64,000 nt of DNA, taken from contig CAYGDP010000008.1 in NCBI GenBank assembly GCA_964348665.1, forward strand, positions 62,001-126,000. Direction: 5' to 3'. The translations under genes and the position numbers were made by a program. Below are positions 1 to 7,764 of the stretch, in pieces; position 1 is the first letter of the stretch, and each line of letters starts with the position of its first letter. This DNA comes from CAYGDP01 sp964348665 (GTDB lineage Bacteria > Verrucomicrobiota > Verrucomicrobiia > Palsa-1439 > CAYGDP01). A model generated the notes under the pieces. It worked only from the letters and a program-made list of their open reading frames with translations, was not told the DNA's origin and searched no databases.

Positions 1-1182
1 GCAAAGGGCTCGTGCAATCCGGCTACGTCCGACATCCGTGTCCTTGTCGTGCTCGCGGCAGAGCTGATTCAACCGAAATTCGAAATATCCGGGAGCATCA
101 GCAATCAGCTTACGCAATGTGTCCGCGCTCGATCGCACCAGCGAATCAGGATCATGTCCTTCCGGCACGGATGCCACCCGTATGGACAACCCGCTTTCCA
201 GAAGAGCATCCAGGCTGCGAACGGCGGCGTTTTGTCCCGCCTCGTCGCTGTCAAAGCAGAGCACGACTTCGTCCACGTACCGTTTCAGGATGCGCGCGTG
301 ATCGGCGGTCAACGCGGTGCCTTGTGGCGCGACAACGTTTGTGAACCCGTGTTGGACACAAGAGATCAGGTCGATTTGTCCTTCGCAAATGACGGCGCAT
401 TTTTCTTCGAGTAGAGACTGTTTGGTTTTGTCGAGCCCGAAAAGGAGGCGGCCTTTCTGAAAAATTGGCGTCTCGGGTGAATTGACGTATTTGGCGGCTT
501 CCGCTTCGGCGGTGAGAACGCGTCCGCTAAACCCAACCACTCGTCCTTGTTCGTCGCCGATGGGGAACATCAATCGTCCGCGGAACCGGTCATAGTATCC
601 TTCGCCGCGCTCGCGGCGGATGGCCAAACCCGACCGCTCGAGAAGCTGCGTCGAAAATTTCTTCCCGGTGAGCCAGGAAAACGTGGCATCCCACGAATCG
701 GGCGCGTACCCGATTCGAAAGAGCTTCACGGAATCGGCCGACAGCGCGCGTTTGGCAAGGTAATCGCGTGCGATTTGCGCGGCGGGATTTTTGGCAAGGT
801 GATGCTGGTAGAAACCGCATACCTGTTCGTGGAGTTTGTAAAGCTGTTCCTTCTCGGTGCGGGTCTCCCCTTTATCGCCGTCCCCTCGATCGTCGCGCAG
901 AGTCACGCCGGCGCGCTCGGCAAGGAGGCGGACGGCGGCTGGAAAATCCAGATTTTCGCGGAGCATGACGAATTTGAACAGGTCGCCTCCCGCGTGGCAT
1001 CCGAAGCAGTAGAAGATTTGTTTGGCGGGGCTGACGGAGAACGAGGGTGTTTTCTCGCGATGAAACGGGCAGAGGGCGACGAAGTTTGCGCCAGCGCGTT
1101 TGAGCGGCATCTGCGCGCCGATGAACTCGACGATATCCAGCCGCGCGCGGATGTCCGCGAGGGTTTGTTCCGAGAAAAGCAC
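1..1182 (-). CDS. dnaG: DNA primase, 3' end outside window
   Basis: Makes the RNA primers for replication. Reading the minus strand from a GTG at 1182, the protein has the DnaG zinc ribbon (Cys38, His41, Cys59, Cys62; C-x2-H-x17-C-x2-C), a primase catalytic core, and TOPRIM signatures (VICEGQIDL and FDSDEAG). The reading frame is open to base 1, so the C-terminal helicase-binding domain lies outside the window. GTG is chosen because an in-frame stop lies only about 13 nt upstream and homology begins at once (LFSEQTLADIR). It lies 12 bp downstream of the CvpA gene, so the two are probably co-transcribed. Identification is firm; the exact start is less so. Confidence 0.95.
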   Translation of the reverse strand, partial: MLFSEQTLADIRARLDIVEFIGAQMPLKRAGANFVALCPFHREKTPSFSVSPAKQIFYCFGCHAGGDLFKFVMLRENLDFPAAVRLLAERAGVTLRDDRGDGDKGETRTEKEQLYKLHEQVCGFYQHHLAKNPAAQIARDYLAKRALSADSVKLFRIGYAPDSWDATFSWLTGKKFSTQLLERSGLAIRRERGEGYYDRFRGRLMFPIGDEQGRVVGFSGRVLTAEAEAAKYVNSPETPIFQKGRLLFGLDKTKQSLLEEKCAVICEGQIDLISCVQHGFTNVVAPQGTALTADHARILKRYVDEVVLCFDSDEAGQNAAVRSLDALLESGLSIRVASVPEGHDPDSLVRSSADTLRKLIADAPGYFEFRLNQLCREHDKDTDVGRSRIARALC

Positions 1183-1194
1183 GGCGATACAAAT

Positions 1195-1803
1195 TTATTT
1201 CTTGGGTGTCACCGGTGTCGTGGTGATCGTGCCGGCCTTATGCGCACCGGCCTGTTCACCTTCCCACTCGATTTCTGATCCGGAGATATTGAGGCTCTGG
1301 GCGTTTGGATTTCTGGCCTGATAATAGACAGAGGGCATATGGCGAGGCAATCCCAACGTGCCACCGGTGAAAGAACTTTGCTCGACCCAACCGCGCATAT
1401 CTTGCCATGACCAAAACGAAACTAACAACATCCAGCCGCCGATGATCAGACCCGCAAAACCGAGCCATGCGAAAACCCCCAACACCGTATCCAGCGCCGC
1501 CGGTAACCGCAGGACTCTCTGCTTGAACCATTTCCTCGTAAAGCTCATAACGAGGATGAAAATCAAATATACAGCGATGAATCCCCAAAAATTGGCAGAA
1601 TGGCTTGGCAATCCCTTGTCGTTTTTTAATCCCATTTGAGCCAGGACCCGCGCCGCTGGCACATACACGTAGCACGCCACCAACGCACCGCCAATAAATG
1701 TAATGACTTCATAAAAAACCGCAGCGAACCCCGTTCGAAACCCTACTCCCAACGCAATCAATACAATAACCAAGACTGCGCAATCCCAAAGGTTTACATT
1801 CAT
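1195..1803 (-). CDS. cvpA: CvpA family inner-membrane protein
   Basis: A 202-residue integral membrane protein that begins with a hydrophobic helix (residues 5-25), followed by about three more (roughly 30-52, 72-90 and 108-132), with a soluble C-terminus. The pattern DCAVLVIVLIALGVGFRTGF matches the start of CvpA/colicin V production proteins, a family linked to envelope functions and often found near DNA metabolism genes. It is directly upstream of dnaG with a 12-bp gap. The biochemical role of CvpA is not settled. The family call rests on topology and the N-terminal motif. Confidence 0.75.
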   Translation of the reverse strand: MNVNLWDCAVLVIVLIALGVGFRTGFAAVFYEVITFIGGALVACYVYVPAARVLAQMGLKNDKGLPSHSANFWGFIAVYLIFILVMSFTRKWFKQRVLRLPAALDTVLGVFAWLGFAGLIIGGWMLLVSFWSWQDMRGWVEQSSFTGGTLGLPRHMPSVYYQARNPNAQSLNISGSEIEWEGEQAGAHKAGTITTTPVTPKK

Positions 1804-1846
1804 CGTGGCGTGATTCTAATCCAGGTCAGACGGCTTTGCAAGGGCA

Positions 1847-2986
1847 CTATATATAATTCCATCCATACCAGACCAGCGGGATTGGGAATATCCCCCGAAG
1901 CATTGTCGGCGGCCAGTGACAGTCTTCTTCCCCTCCTCTGCCGCCAAACACTCCGCGCGTCACGTCCGACGCCCCAATCAAACTCACCGTTTCGGTCCCC
2001 AGCCGATATTCGACCCAATCCGCACCCGCCCGAACTTTCATCGCCCGCAGAAATCGTCCGCGCAAACACCGCGTCAGACGCGCTGCGTCCAGCACTTTCA
2101 CAGTTCCCCAAAATTCCTGTGGCTCGCGGGGATACTTTTTCAATGCCCCCGCCAGTTCCTCATCGTAGCCGTACCCGATGACGGAGAGTGCATCCGCTTC
2201 GGTGTGCGAAAAAAGATGCGGTAGCGCCGCCGCCACCCCGTTTCTGTCCCCCGCGATTTCCAAGACCGGTAACACCCGTTTCGGCTTGGTTTTACCTTCC
2301 CACATGCTTGTGTGACCGAGGTATGCAACCGGTTCCCGATTGCGCTCGACGATCCAAAACCAACATTTCGCGTTCATCAGCCGATCCGCCTTCCAGAGCC
2401 GCCGTGCGTCTCGCATCGGGCGCACAAAGCGCACCGGTTCGCGCCGGTACATAGCCACCAAAGTCGGCAAATCGCGTTCCGTCGCCCGCCGGATCTTCAC
2501 ACTCCGGCTCAACGCGCCGAATCGAACCATCGTGAGAGACGAGGGACGATCCACGCGATATCTCCAAAACTTCCCGGTATCCACGCAGTCCAGTCGCCGG
2601 TACAATCCACGTCCGCCCGACACCAACATCAACGCCGCGCCGCTACGGCGACTGTGCGCAACTGCGTCATGCATCAGTTTCGTTGCCAATCCTTGTCCGC
2701 GGAAATTCGGCAACGTATAAACCGCGCCGACCTCGACGACGGGAATCTTCGCGCCGAAGATCATTATGGTTTGAAAACAAAGTCCCACGTGTGCCACCAC
2801 CCGACCGCTTATTCGGTCGCGCATGATTCGCAGGTTTCCCGCATTTGCTCGGTTAAAGAGCAGCGGATACTCCTCACCCATGTCACCTTCACCGCCCCGT
2901 GGACGAAACACCTCATTCGCTCCACAAATCACCTCGCGTAATTCGCTCGATTTCACTCCACGCGGGCCATCATAATCCGCGCTCAC
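1847..2986 (-). CDS. GNAT family N-acetyltransferase
   Basis: About 379 residues. The N-terminal half is a GNAT acetyl-CoA-dependent acyltransferase: the strand VEVGAVYTLPNFRGQGLATK holds the pyrophosphate-binding R/Q-x-x-G-x-G/A signature (RGQGLA). A second, less clear acyltransferase-like half and a C-terminal region follow, as in larger two-domain GNAT proteins. The substrate cannot be read from the sequence. The open frame extends back to 3202, but that part overlaps the DUF1593 gene; a GTG at 2986 preceded by AAGGAG and lying 3 bp after the upstream stop is the likely start. It appears to be part of the minus-strand cluster 5344-1. Confidence 0.8.
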   Translation of the reverse strand: MSADYDGPRGVKSSELREVICGANEVFRPRGGEGDMGEEYPLLFNRANAGNLRIMRDRISGRVVAHVGLCFQTIMIFGAKIPVVEVGAVYTLPNFRGQGLATKLMHDAVAHSRRSGAALMLVSGGRGLYRRLDCVDTGKFWRYRVDRPSSLTMVRFGALSRSVKIRRATERDLPTLVAMYRREPVRFVRPMRDARRLWKADRLMNAKCWFWIVERNREPVAYLGHTSMWEGKTKPKRVLPVLEIAGDRNGVAAALPHLFSHTEADALSVIGYGYDEELAGALKKYPREPQEFWGTVKVLDAARLTRCLRGRFLRAMKVRAGADWVEYRLGTETVSLIGASDVTRGVFGGRGGEEDCHWPPTMLRGIFPIPLVWYGWNYI

Positions 2987-2988
2987 GT

Positions 2989-4398
2989 TTATTCTTTCTC
3001 CCTTCTCTGTGCCGCGGGATCTATCGCCAGGACAACGCGAGTGTACCCTACCAACGGTGGCGTGCCACTGTCGCGAACCGTCAGAACGATATGAACCGTT
3101 TGCAGCTGGGTCACGCGGGGAGCGATGATCGTTGTCCGTGGCAAGTTGCGATCTTCCATCGTCAAGTCTCCTTCGTAATTGCCTGGTTCTTTGTAAAACC
3201 ACCAGTCGTATGCAAGCTTGTGACCGTCAGGATCGGTCGAGTCGCTCGCATCCAAAACGACTCGCTCGCCCGGCGCAGTCCTACGGAGCAATTCTCCAGA
3301 AACACGCACGTTGGGTGGGTGATTGGCTTCGGTGCGCGGCTTGACGCACCAATCCATTCGCCCGGCAAAATCATTCTGAAAATCCGCTCGCCACCGCCAG
3401 ACGGTCGCACGAGCGTCCGTTACACCTCTAATGGTATCGTGAGCATCACGATATAGATTTCCCTTCGCTCGCTCAAAACGTCCTCCCCAGCCGCCCCATT
3501 CCGGATGTGTCGGGTCACTCAGGCGATTTGGCAAAAAGTAAAACCACGAAGGTGTGTCACCTTCCTTGAGCGTCGAATGAGGGTTCGGCTCAGTCCAGGT
3601 CTTTGTTGGATAGAGTGCGCCGAGGGGGCCGTGATCGAGTCGCACGTGCGCGTCAATCCACGCGCGCGAGGTAAGCGATTCGTCGCCGCCCAGATATATT
3701 CCGCGGTAGGCGCCCTCGCGTTTGTCTCGTCCCGCAGGTGCCTTGGCCAGGAGATAGAAAAGGTCGTGGAAATTCTCCTGAATCCAACCCTGGATTTTGT
3801 CCTGATCGGAAATGTCGTAGACACGCAGCTGCGAAACGAATTTTCGCAGCCCGTCTGTTCCGCGCCCCTGGCGCACGCGCCAGAGCGCCTGCGCGAGGTC
3901 GGTTTGCCCCCCCCAAATGGTAACATTAAGCGGGCGAGGGTCGGGCTTGTCGGCCGTCGCGATGATCCAGTTTGAACCTTCGGTATCATGGCCTTCTCCG
4001 ATATTTTCGAAACCACGATGAGGATTCCCCGATCGAATCCGGCCTAATAATTCTTCTGCCGTCGGATAGCCGTTGGCGTGATGTGCCAGATTGTCTCGCA
4101 CTCGGCCGTACGCCTCGACGATCTCTCGGATGAGATGTTTCTTGGTGACCGCCTCTTTCAATTCCCCCGGTGTGCCAGCCGCCGAAGCGATCAGTCCTTC
4201 CATTTCAAACTCGTTCGCGTAAAGCATCAGTCGAATCATGGATTGCTGGTCGTCCGGATCGCCGCCGATGTCGGTCAGCACCAGTAACCGCGGTTTTGTC
4301 GGTGGCTCGGCGCTGGCGATGACCGCCGAAAGCAGGACGACCATCGGCAGGATTTTTACCGTGATGACCGCAACTGTTTCACACAATCGGTTGCTCAC
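2989..4398 (-). CDS. Secreted DUF1593 (nucleoside-hydrolase-like) protein
   Basis: 469 residues with an N-terminal signal peptide (hydrophobic stretch ILPMVVLLSAVIASA ending about residue 30). The mature protein starts with RLLVLTDIGGDPDDQQS, which has the Asp cluster typical of inosine-uridine nucleoside-hydrolase folds, and continues as a DUF1593 protein, a group that includes cellulose-binding Sde182 of Saccharophagus. A C-terminal beta-sandwich-like domain (from about residue 375, with VVLDASDSTDPDGHKLAYDW, a PKD/cadherin-type motif) follows. Likely extracytoplasmic and acting on glycans or glycosides; the substrate is unknown. Its ATG overlaps the stop of the upstream DUF2238 gene (ATGA), which suggests translational coupling. 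Confidence 0.85.
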   Translation of the reverse strand: MSNRLCETVAVITVKILPMVVLLSAVIASAEPPTKPRLLVLTDIGGDPDDQQSMIRLMLYANEFEMEGLIASAAGTPGELKEAVTKKHLIREIVEAYGRVRDNLAHHANGYPTAEELLGRIRSGNPHRGFENIGEGHDTEGSNWIIATADKPDPRPLNVTIWGGQTDLAQALWRVRQGRGTDGLRKFVSQLRVYDISDQDKIQGWIQENFHDLFYLLAKAPAGRDKREGAYRGIYLGGDESLTSRAWIDAHVRLDHGPLGALYPTKTWTEPNPHSTLKEGDTPSWFYFLPNRLSDPTHPEWGGWGGRFERAKGNLYRDAHDTIRGVTDARATVWRWRADFQNDFAGRMDWCVKPRTEANHPPNVRVSGELLRRTAPGERVVLDASDSTDPDGHKLAYDWWFYKEPGNYEGDLTMEDRNLPRTTIIAPRVTQLQTVHIVLTVRDSGTPPLVGYTRVVLAIDPAAQRREKE

Positions 4399-5150
4399 TT
4401 CTTTTTATTCTCCTCTCGTGTCATCCGGTCGAACTCGACTTCGCCCAGCGGCGCCTGCCTTTTCACGCGCAGACTCTCCCAAAAATCCTCGGCAAAATCG
4501 CGTTTGTATCGCGCGTTGACCAACGCCGTCGTCGTCATTGCGATCAATCCCCCCAGCGTGGCAAGCGCACAATCTTTTTGAGCGTCCCACACGTCGCCTT
4601 GCGTTCCCAGATAGCTCTGTCCCACGTCGGGCGCTACGATCAACGTGATCCACCATTCCAGCAATTCATAGAGAAGACTAAACGACATCATCACGTCCAG
4701 CGGAAGAAAATATCCCCAAAACCCGCGCGCCCGCGCGATGCGCACGAAAATCTCACGCACCGGATACGCCATCGTCAGCCCGAATGAAAAATGCACCAGC
4801 CGGTCGTAGTGATTACGCTCGAAGCCGAATAGTGATTGAAAACTGCAATTTGACGACCCTACCCAGTCACACACGGTCGCGAACCATCGCTCGTACGGCA
4901 CTTCCGCGTAGGTATAGTGGGCGCCAACCACGTGTAGGCACATGAAAACAAAAATCGTCGTGTAACTCAAGTGGCTCAATCGAAATCGCCGATGGTTCCA
5001 GATCAAAAACGCGACGAAGACGACTGTGAGCAGATGTTCGAGGATAAAATCCCGCGGGTGCGACGGATGGATCGCCCAGACCGCGAACCACACCGCGAAA
5101 ACTCCCAGCAGCGTCTTCGGATAGCGCGGCGAGCGGAAGAAGCTTTTCAT
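4395..5150 (-). CDS. DUF2238 family membrane protein (YjdF-like)
   Basis: A 251-residue polytopic membrane protein with about six hydrophobic helices. Motifs such as YDRLVHFSFGLTMAYPVREI and DVWDAQKDCALATLGG are characteristic of the DUF2238 family (E. coli YjdF); the function is unknown. The frame stays open upstream to 6509, but that portion is antisense to the DUF1611 gene and has no membrane character. ATG 5150 overlaps the stop of the small upstream membrane protein (ATGA), fixing the start. The 3' end overlaps the DUF1593 start in the same way. Confidence 0.85.
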   Translation of the reverse strand: MKSFFRSPRYPKTLLGVFAVWFAVWAIHPSHPRDFILEHLLTVVFVAFLIWNHRRFRLSHLSYTTIFVFMCLHVVGAHYTYAEVPYERWFATVCDWVGSSNCSFQSLFGFERNHYDRLVHFSFGLTMAYPVREIFVRIARARGFWGYFLPLDVMMSFSLLYELLEWWITLIVAPDVGQSYLGTQGDVWDAQKDCALATLGGLIAMTTTALVNARYKRDFAEDFWESLRVKRQAPLGEVEFDRMTREENKKK

Positions 5151-5344
5151 GAACGCGCAGATAGCCGCCACAACCACGCGCTCAATGCGCCCGTGACGAT
5201 GCAACTGACGATGCTCGCCCAGTGGGGGACAGTGATGCCCGCAAAAACGGCTTCCCACCCAAAAATCAGGCGCAACAAATGGACCAGCGCGATAATCCCG
5301 AAAATCGTCCCAGCAACTCGAAGACCGAGATTTTTGTTTTCCAT
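5147..5344 (-). CDS. Small two-helix membrane protein
   Basis: From ATG 5344 this encodes about 65 residues (MENKNLGLRVAGTIFGIIAL...) with two predicted transmembrane helices (about 8-27 and 38-60) and a basic C-terminus. I do not recognise a named family. It is the first gene of the minus-strand cluster and is divergent from the DUF1611 gene at 5379 across a 34-bp gap that must hold both translation starts. The stop overlaps the DUF2238 start as ATGA. An earlier in-frame start is possible but would run into the divergent gene. Confidence 0.6.
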   Translation of the reverse strand: MENKNLGLRVAGTIFGIIALVHLLRLIFGWEAVFAGITVPHWASIVSCIVTGALSAWLWRLSARS

Positions 5345-5378
5345 TGAGGTGGTCAAGGGTATCATCGCGCGTTGATTC

Positions 5379-6461
5379 ATGCAAGCCACCCACAACCGCC
5401 GACTCGTGATTCTCACCGAAGGTCACCTCAATATCTGGGAAGCCAAGACTGCGGTCCCCGTCCTCCGCTATTGCCCGGACGAAGTCGCATGCGTTCTGGA
5501 TAGCACTGTTGCCGGTAAAGATCTTTTTCCAATCGTCGGCGTCGGCCGCGGCATCCCAATTGTCCCCACTCTCCGCGAAGCGCTCGCTTTCAAACCCAAC
5601 ACCCTGCTTATCGGCATCGCGCCCGTGGGGGGAAAACTGCCCGCCGCCTGGCGCAAACTTCTCATCGGTGCGATGGCGGCTGGTCTCGACATCATTTCCG
5701 GTTTGCACACATTTCTCGGGGATGATCCCGCGCTCGCTCACGCTGCCAAAAAATATAGCCGCACCATTTGGGATGTACGCCGCGTGCCCGACGGAATCGG
5801 TTGCGCTAAAAATCTCGCCCGCAAAACCAAGTGCAAACGGATCGCCACCGTCGGCAGCGATTGCGCGCTGGGCAAGCTCACCGTCTCTCTCGAACTCACC
5901 GCCGAAGCGACGCGGCGCGGCTGGGACGCTGAAATGGTAGCCACGGGTCAAACGGGTATCATCATCACAGGTAGCGGCATTCCGATTGACCGCACGGTTT
6001 CCGATTTCACCAACGGGGCCGCCGAACGCCTCATCCTTGAACGCCAGCATCGCGAAATGCTTTTTATCGAAGGACAGGGCAGCATTGGGCATCCCGCCTA
6101 CAGCGCTGTCACGGTCGGACTGCTCCACGGCAGCGCGCCGCAAGCAATGATCCTCTGTCATCATCCTCCGAGAAAACAGTACACAGGCATTCCCAAAGGG
6201 GGTACGCCCATCCCGTCGTTGCCGCGGTTGATTCGCATTTACGAAGATCTCGCCTCGCTGGTGTGCCCCTCGAAAGTGATCGGCGTCGCGCTCAACACCT
6301 TCGGCATGACGGATGCGGCAGCCCGCCGAGCCGTCGAGACGACCGAACACGATACAAAATTGCCCGCTACCGATGTGGTGCGCTTCGACAGCAAGAAACT
6401 TATGGATGCGATCGAAGAATATTTTGATAAACCGCGAAAGGCGCGAAAAGACGCGAAATGA
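5379..6461 (+). CDS. dgcN: DUF1611 protein, DgcN-like (D-glutamate N-acetyltransferase type)
   Basis: 360 residues. DUF1611 proteins have an N-terminal Rossmann-like domain and a C-terminal P-loop domain; here the P-loop-like segment is GSDCALGKLTVSLEL (about 166-180). In marine bacteria DgcN converts D-glutamate to N-acetyl-D-glutamate, which DgcA then racemises. The next gene is an enolase-superfamily epimerase of the DgcA/dipeptide-epimerase type, supporting this reading by context. The last residues (KPRKARKDAK) are encoded by a dispersed CGCGAAA-rich repeat that runs on into the intergenic gap, so the natural C-terminus may have been replaced. The family call is firm; substrate is inferred. 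Confidence 0.8.
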   Translation: MQATHNRRLVILTEGHLNIWEAKTAVPVLRYCPDEVACVLDSTVAGKDLFPIVGVGRGIPIVPTLREALAFKPNTLLIGIAPVGGKLPAAWRKLLIGAMAAGLDIISGLHTFLGDDPALAHAAKKYSRTIWDVRRVPDGIGCAKNLARKTKCKRIATVGSDCALGKLTVSLELTAEATRRGWDAEMVATGQTGIIITGSGIPIDRTVSDFTNGAAERLILERQHREMLFIEGQGSIGHPAYSAVTVGLLHGSAPQAMILCHHPPRKQYTGIPKGGTPIPSLPRLIRIYEDLASLVCPSKVIGVALNTFGMTDAAARRAVETTEHDTKLPATDVVRFDSKKLMDAIEEYFDKPRKARKDAK

Positions 6462-6508
6462 CATTAAAGTCAGGATTTTTCGCGAGCGTTCGCGTTTTTC
6501 GTGGTTCA
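6434..6508. repeat. Dispersed CGCGAAA/TTCGCG repeat (family III), palindromic copy
   Basis: Near-repeats of GCGAAA (GCGAAAGGCGCGAAAAGACG and onward) on the left are answered by TTTTTCGCGAGCGTTCGCG and TTTTTCGTGGTTC on the right, making a loose inverted repeat across the end of the DUF1611 gene and the 54-bp gap before the epimerase. Related copies lie at 11546, 48318 and 49160, with looser CGTGTTTTTTGTGGC-type relatives near 18750 and 31759. It could act as a hairpin between two co-transcribed genes. Confidence 0.6.
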
Positions 6509-6515
6509 CTAAACA

Positions 6516-7532
6516 ATGAAACTATCCGCTGAAAATCTCAACCTCCGTCTCCGCCACACCTTTACCATCGCCCGAGGCGCGCAGGATTGGGCGGAAAACG
6601 TCCTGGTGCGCTTGCGACACGGACGCCACCTCGGAGTCGGCGAAGCCGCTCCCAGCGAATATTATGGGGAGACGCAAGCCAGCGTCCGCCGCGTCTGCGC
6701 CCGAATGTCCTCGCCCTTGCGCAGCGCAGACCCATTCGACGTCGAGAAAATCCTCGACATGCTCGAAAAAAAATTTCCTCGCGCGCCCTCCGCTCGTTGC
6801 GCGGTTGACCTCGCGCTCCATGATCTTCTCGGTAAGACCGTCGGTCTGCCACTCTGGAAATATTGGGGACTCGACCCGACGCGCACCCCGCAAACCTCGT
6901 TTACCATTGGTATCGCGTCGCTCGACAAAGTCCGTGAAAAAATCGCCGAGGCCGAGCGTTTTCCAATTCTGAAAATCAAGCTCGGCGTGCGCGACGATAT
7001 GGAAATCATCCGCGAAGTTCGGCGTCTATGCCCGAAGAAAATCCTGCGAGTGGACGCCAACTGCGGGTGGACCGTGAACGCAGCCATCGCCAAGGCAAAA
7101 ATTCTCGAAAAGCTCGGTGTAGAGTTTATCGAGCAGCCGATTCCGCCGGGCGACAATGCGAAGCTGCGCCATATCCAGCAACGCATCGGCCTGCCCATCA
7201 TTACCGACGAATCGTCCGTGGTTCCCGAGGACATCCCACCGTTGCGAGGTTGCGTCGGCGGGATCAACATCAAATTGGTCAAATGCGGAGGGTTGCGCGC
7301 CGCGCTGAAAATGATTCACACCGCGCGCGCCTGCGGTCTGAAAGTCATGATTGGCTGCATGATCGAATCGAGCATCTTAATCACGGCAGCGGCGCATCTG
7401 ACGCCGCTGATAGACTACGCCGATCTCGATGGAAATATTTTGATTTTGAAGGACCCGTTCCGTGGCGTGAAACTGGATCGAAATGCAAAGCTGCTATTGC
7501 CAACAGGCGCGGGATTGGGAGTGGTCGCCTAG
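6516..7532 (+). CDS. dgcA: Dipeptide epimerase / N-acyl-amino-acid racemase (enolase superfamily)
   Basis: 338 residues, the normal family length. Muconate-lactonizing-enzyme subgroup features are visible: the K-x-K base (LKIKLG), metal ligands in RVDANCGW, IEQPI and ITDESSV, the second lysine in NIKLVKCGG, and a C-terminal ADLDGN, the DxD that marks dipeptide epimerases (L-Ala-D/L-Glu type). DgcA, which racemises N-acetyl-glutamate, belongs to the same family, and the upstream DUF1611 gene (54 bp away) makes that role attractive. Alternatively it recycles murein dipeptides. Cytoplasmic, Mg-dependent. Confidence 0.8.
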   Translation: MKLSAENLNLRLRHTFTIARGAQDWAENVLVRLRHGRHLGVGEAAPSEYYGETQASVRRVCARMSSPLRSADPFDVEKILDMLEKKFPRAPSARCAVDLALHDLLGKTVGLPLWKYWGLDPTRTPQTSFTIGIASLDKVREKIAEAERFPILKIKLGVRDDMEIIREVRRLCPKKILRVDANCGWTVNAAIAKAKILEKLGVEFIEQPIPPGDNAKLRHIQQRIGLPIITDESSVVPEDIPPLRGCVGGINIKLVKCGGLRAALKMIHTARACGLKVMIGCMIESSILITAAAHLTPLIDYADLDGNILILKDPFRGVKLDRNAKLLLPTGAGLGVVA

Positions 7533-7764
7533 GTTAATAGAGAGGCGCATAAATCATTTTACATCGAGTTCAGCAAAACAACTGGAGGAAGTTTCCAATT
7601 TTTCCGGGATGTTTTCGACACGCAAAAAAGCACAGAGCAATGCCCCCATAGTTCGTTTGGGCGTTCGAAATAGCGAAAGTCGGGGGGGCTAGCTATCGAC
7701 GCGGTGGATGTGGAAGAGATAAAAACATCTCGTCCCTTGAAGGCAGGTGTGGCAGATTGCCCTC

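Noticed and set aside
547..1278. 243-residue plus-strand reading frame
   Set aside because: Antisense to dnaG, which shows full zinc-ribbon and TOPRIM motifs on the minus strand.
5151..6509. Upstream extension of the DUF2238 frame to a 704-residue protein
   Set aside because: The extension is antisense to the DUF1611 gene and has no membrane character; ATG 5150 is supported by overlap with the upstream stop.
7681..7690. Run of seven G before the sulfatase gene as a phase-variable tract
   Set aside because: It lies outside any reading frame and too far from the start to judge; a single short homopolymer is weak evidence.
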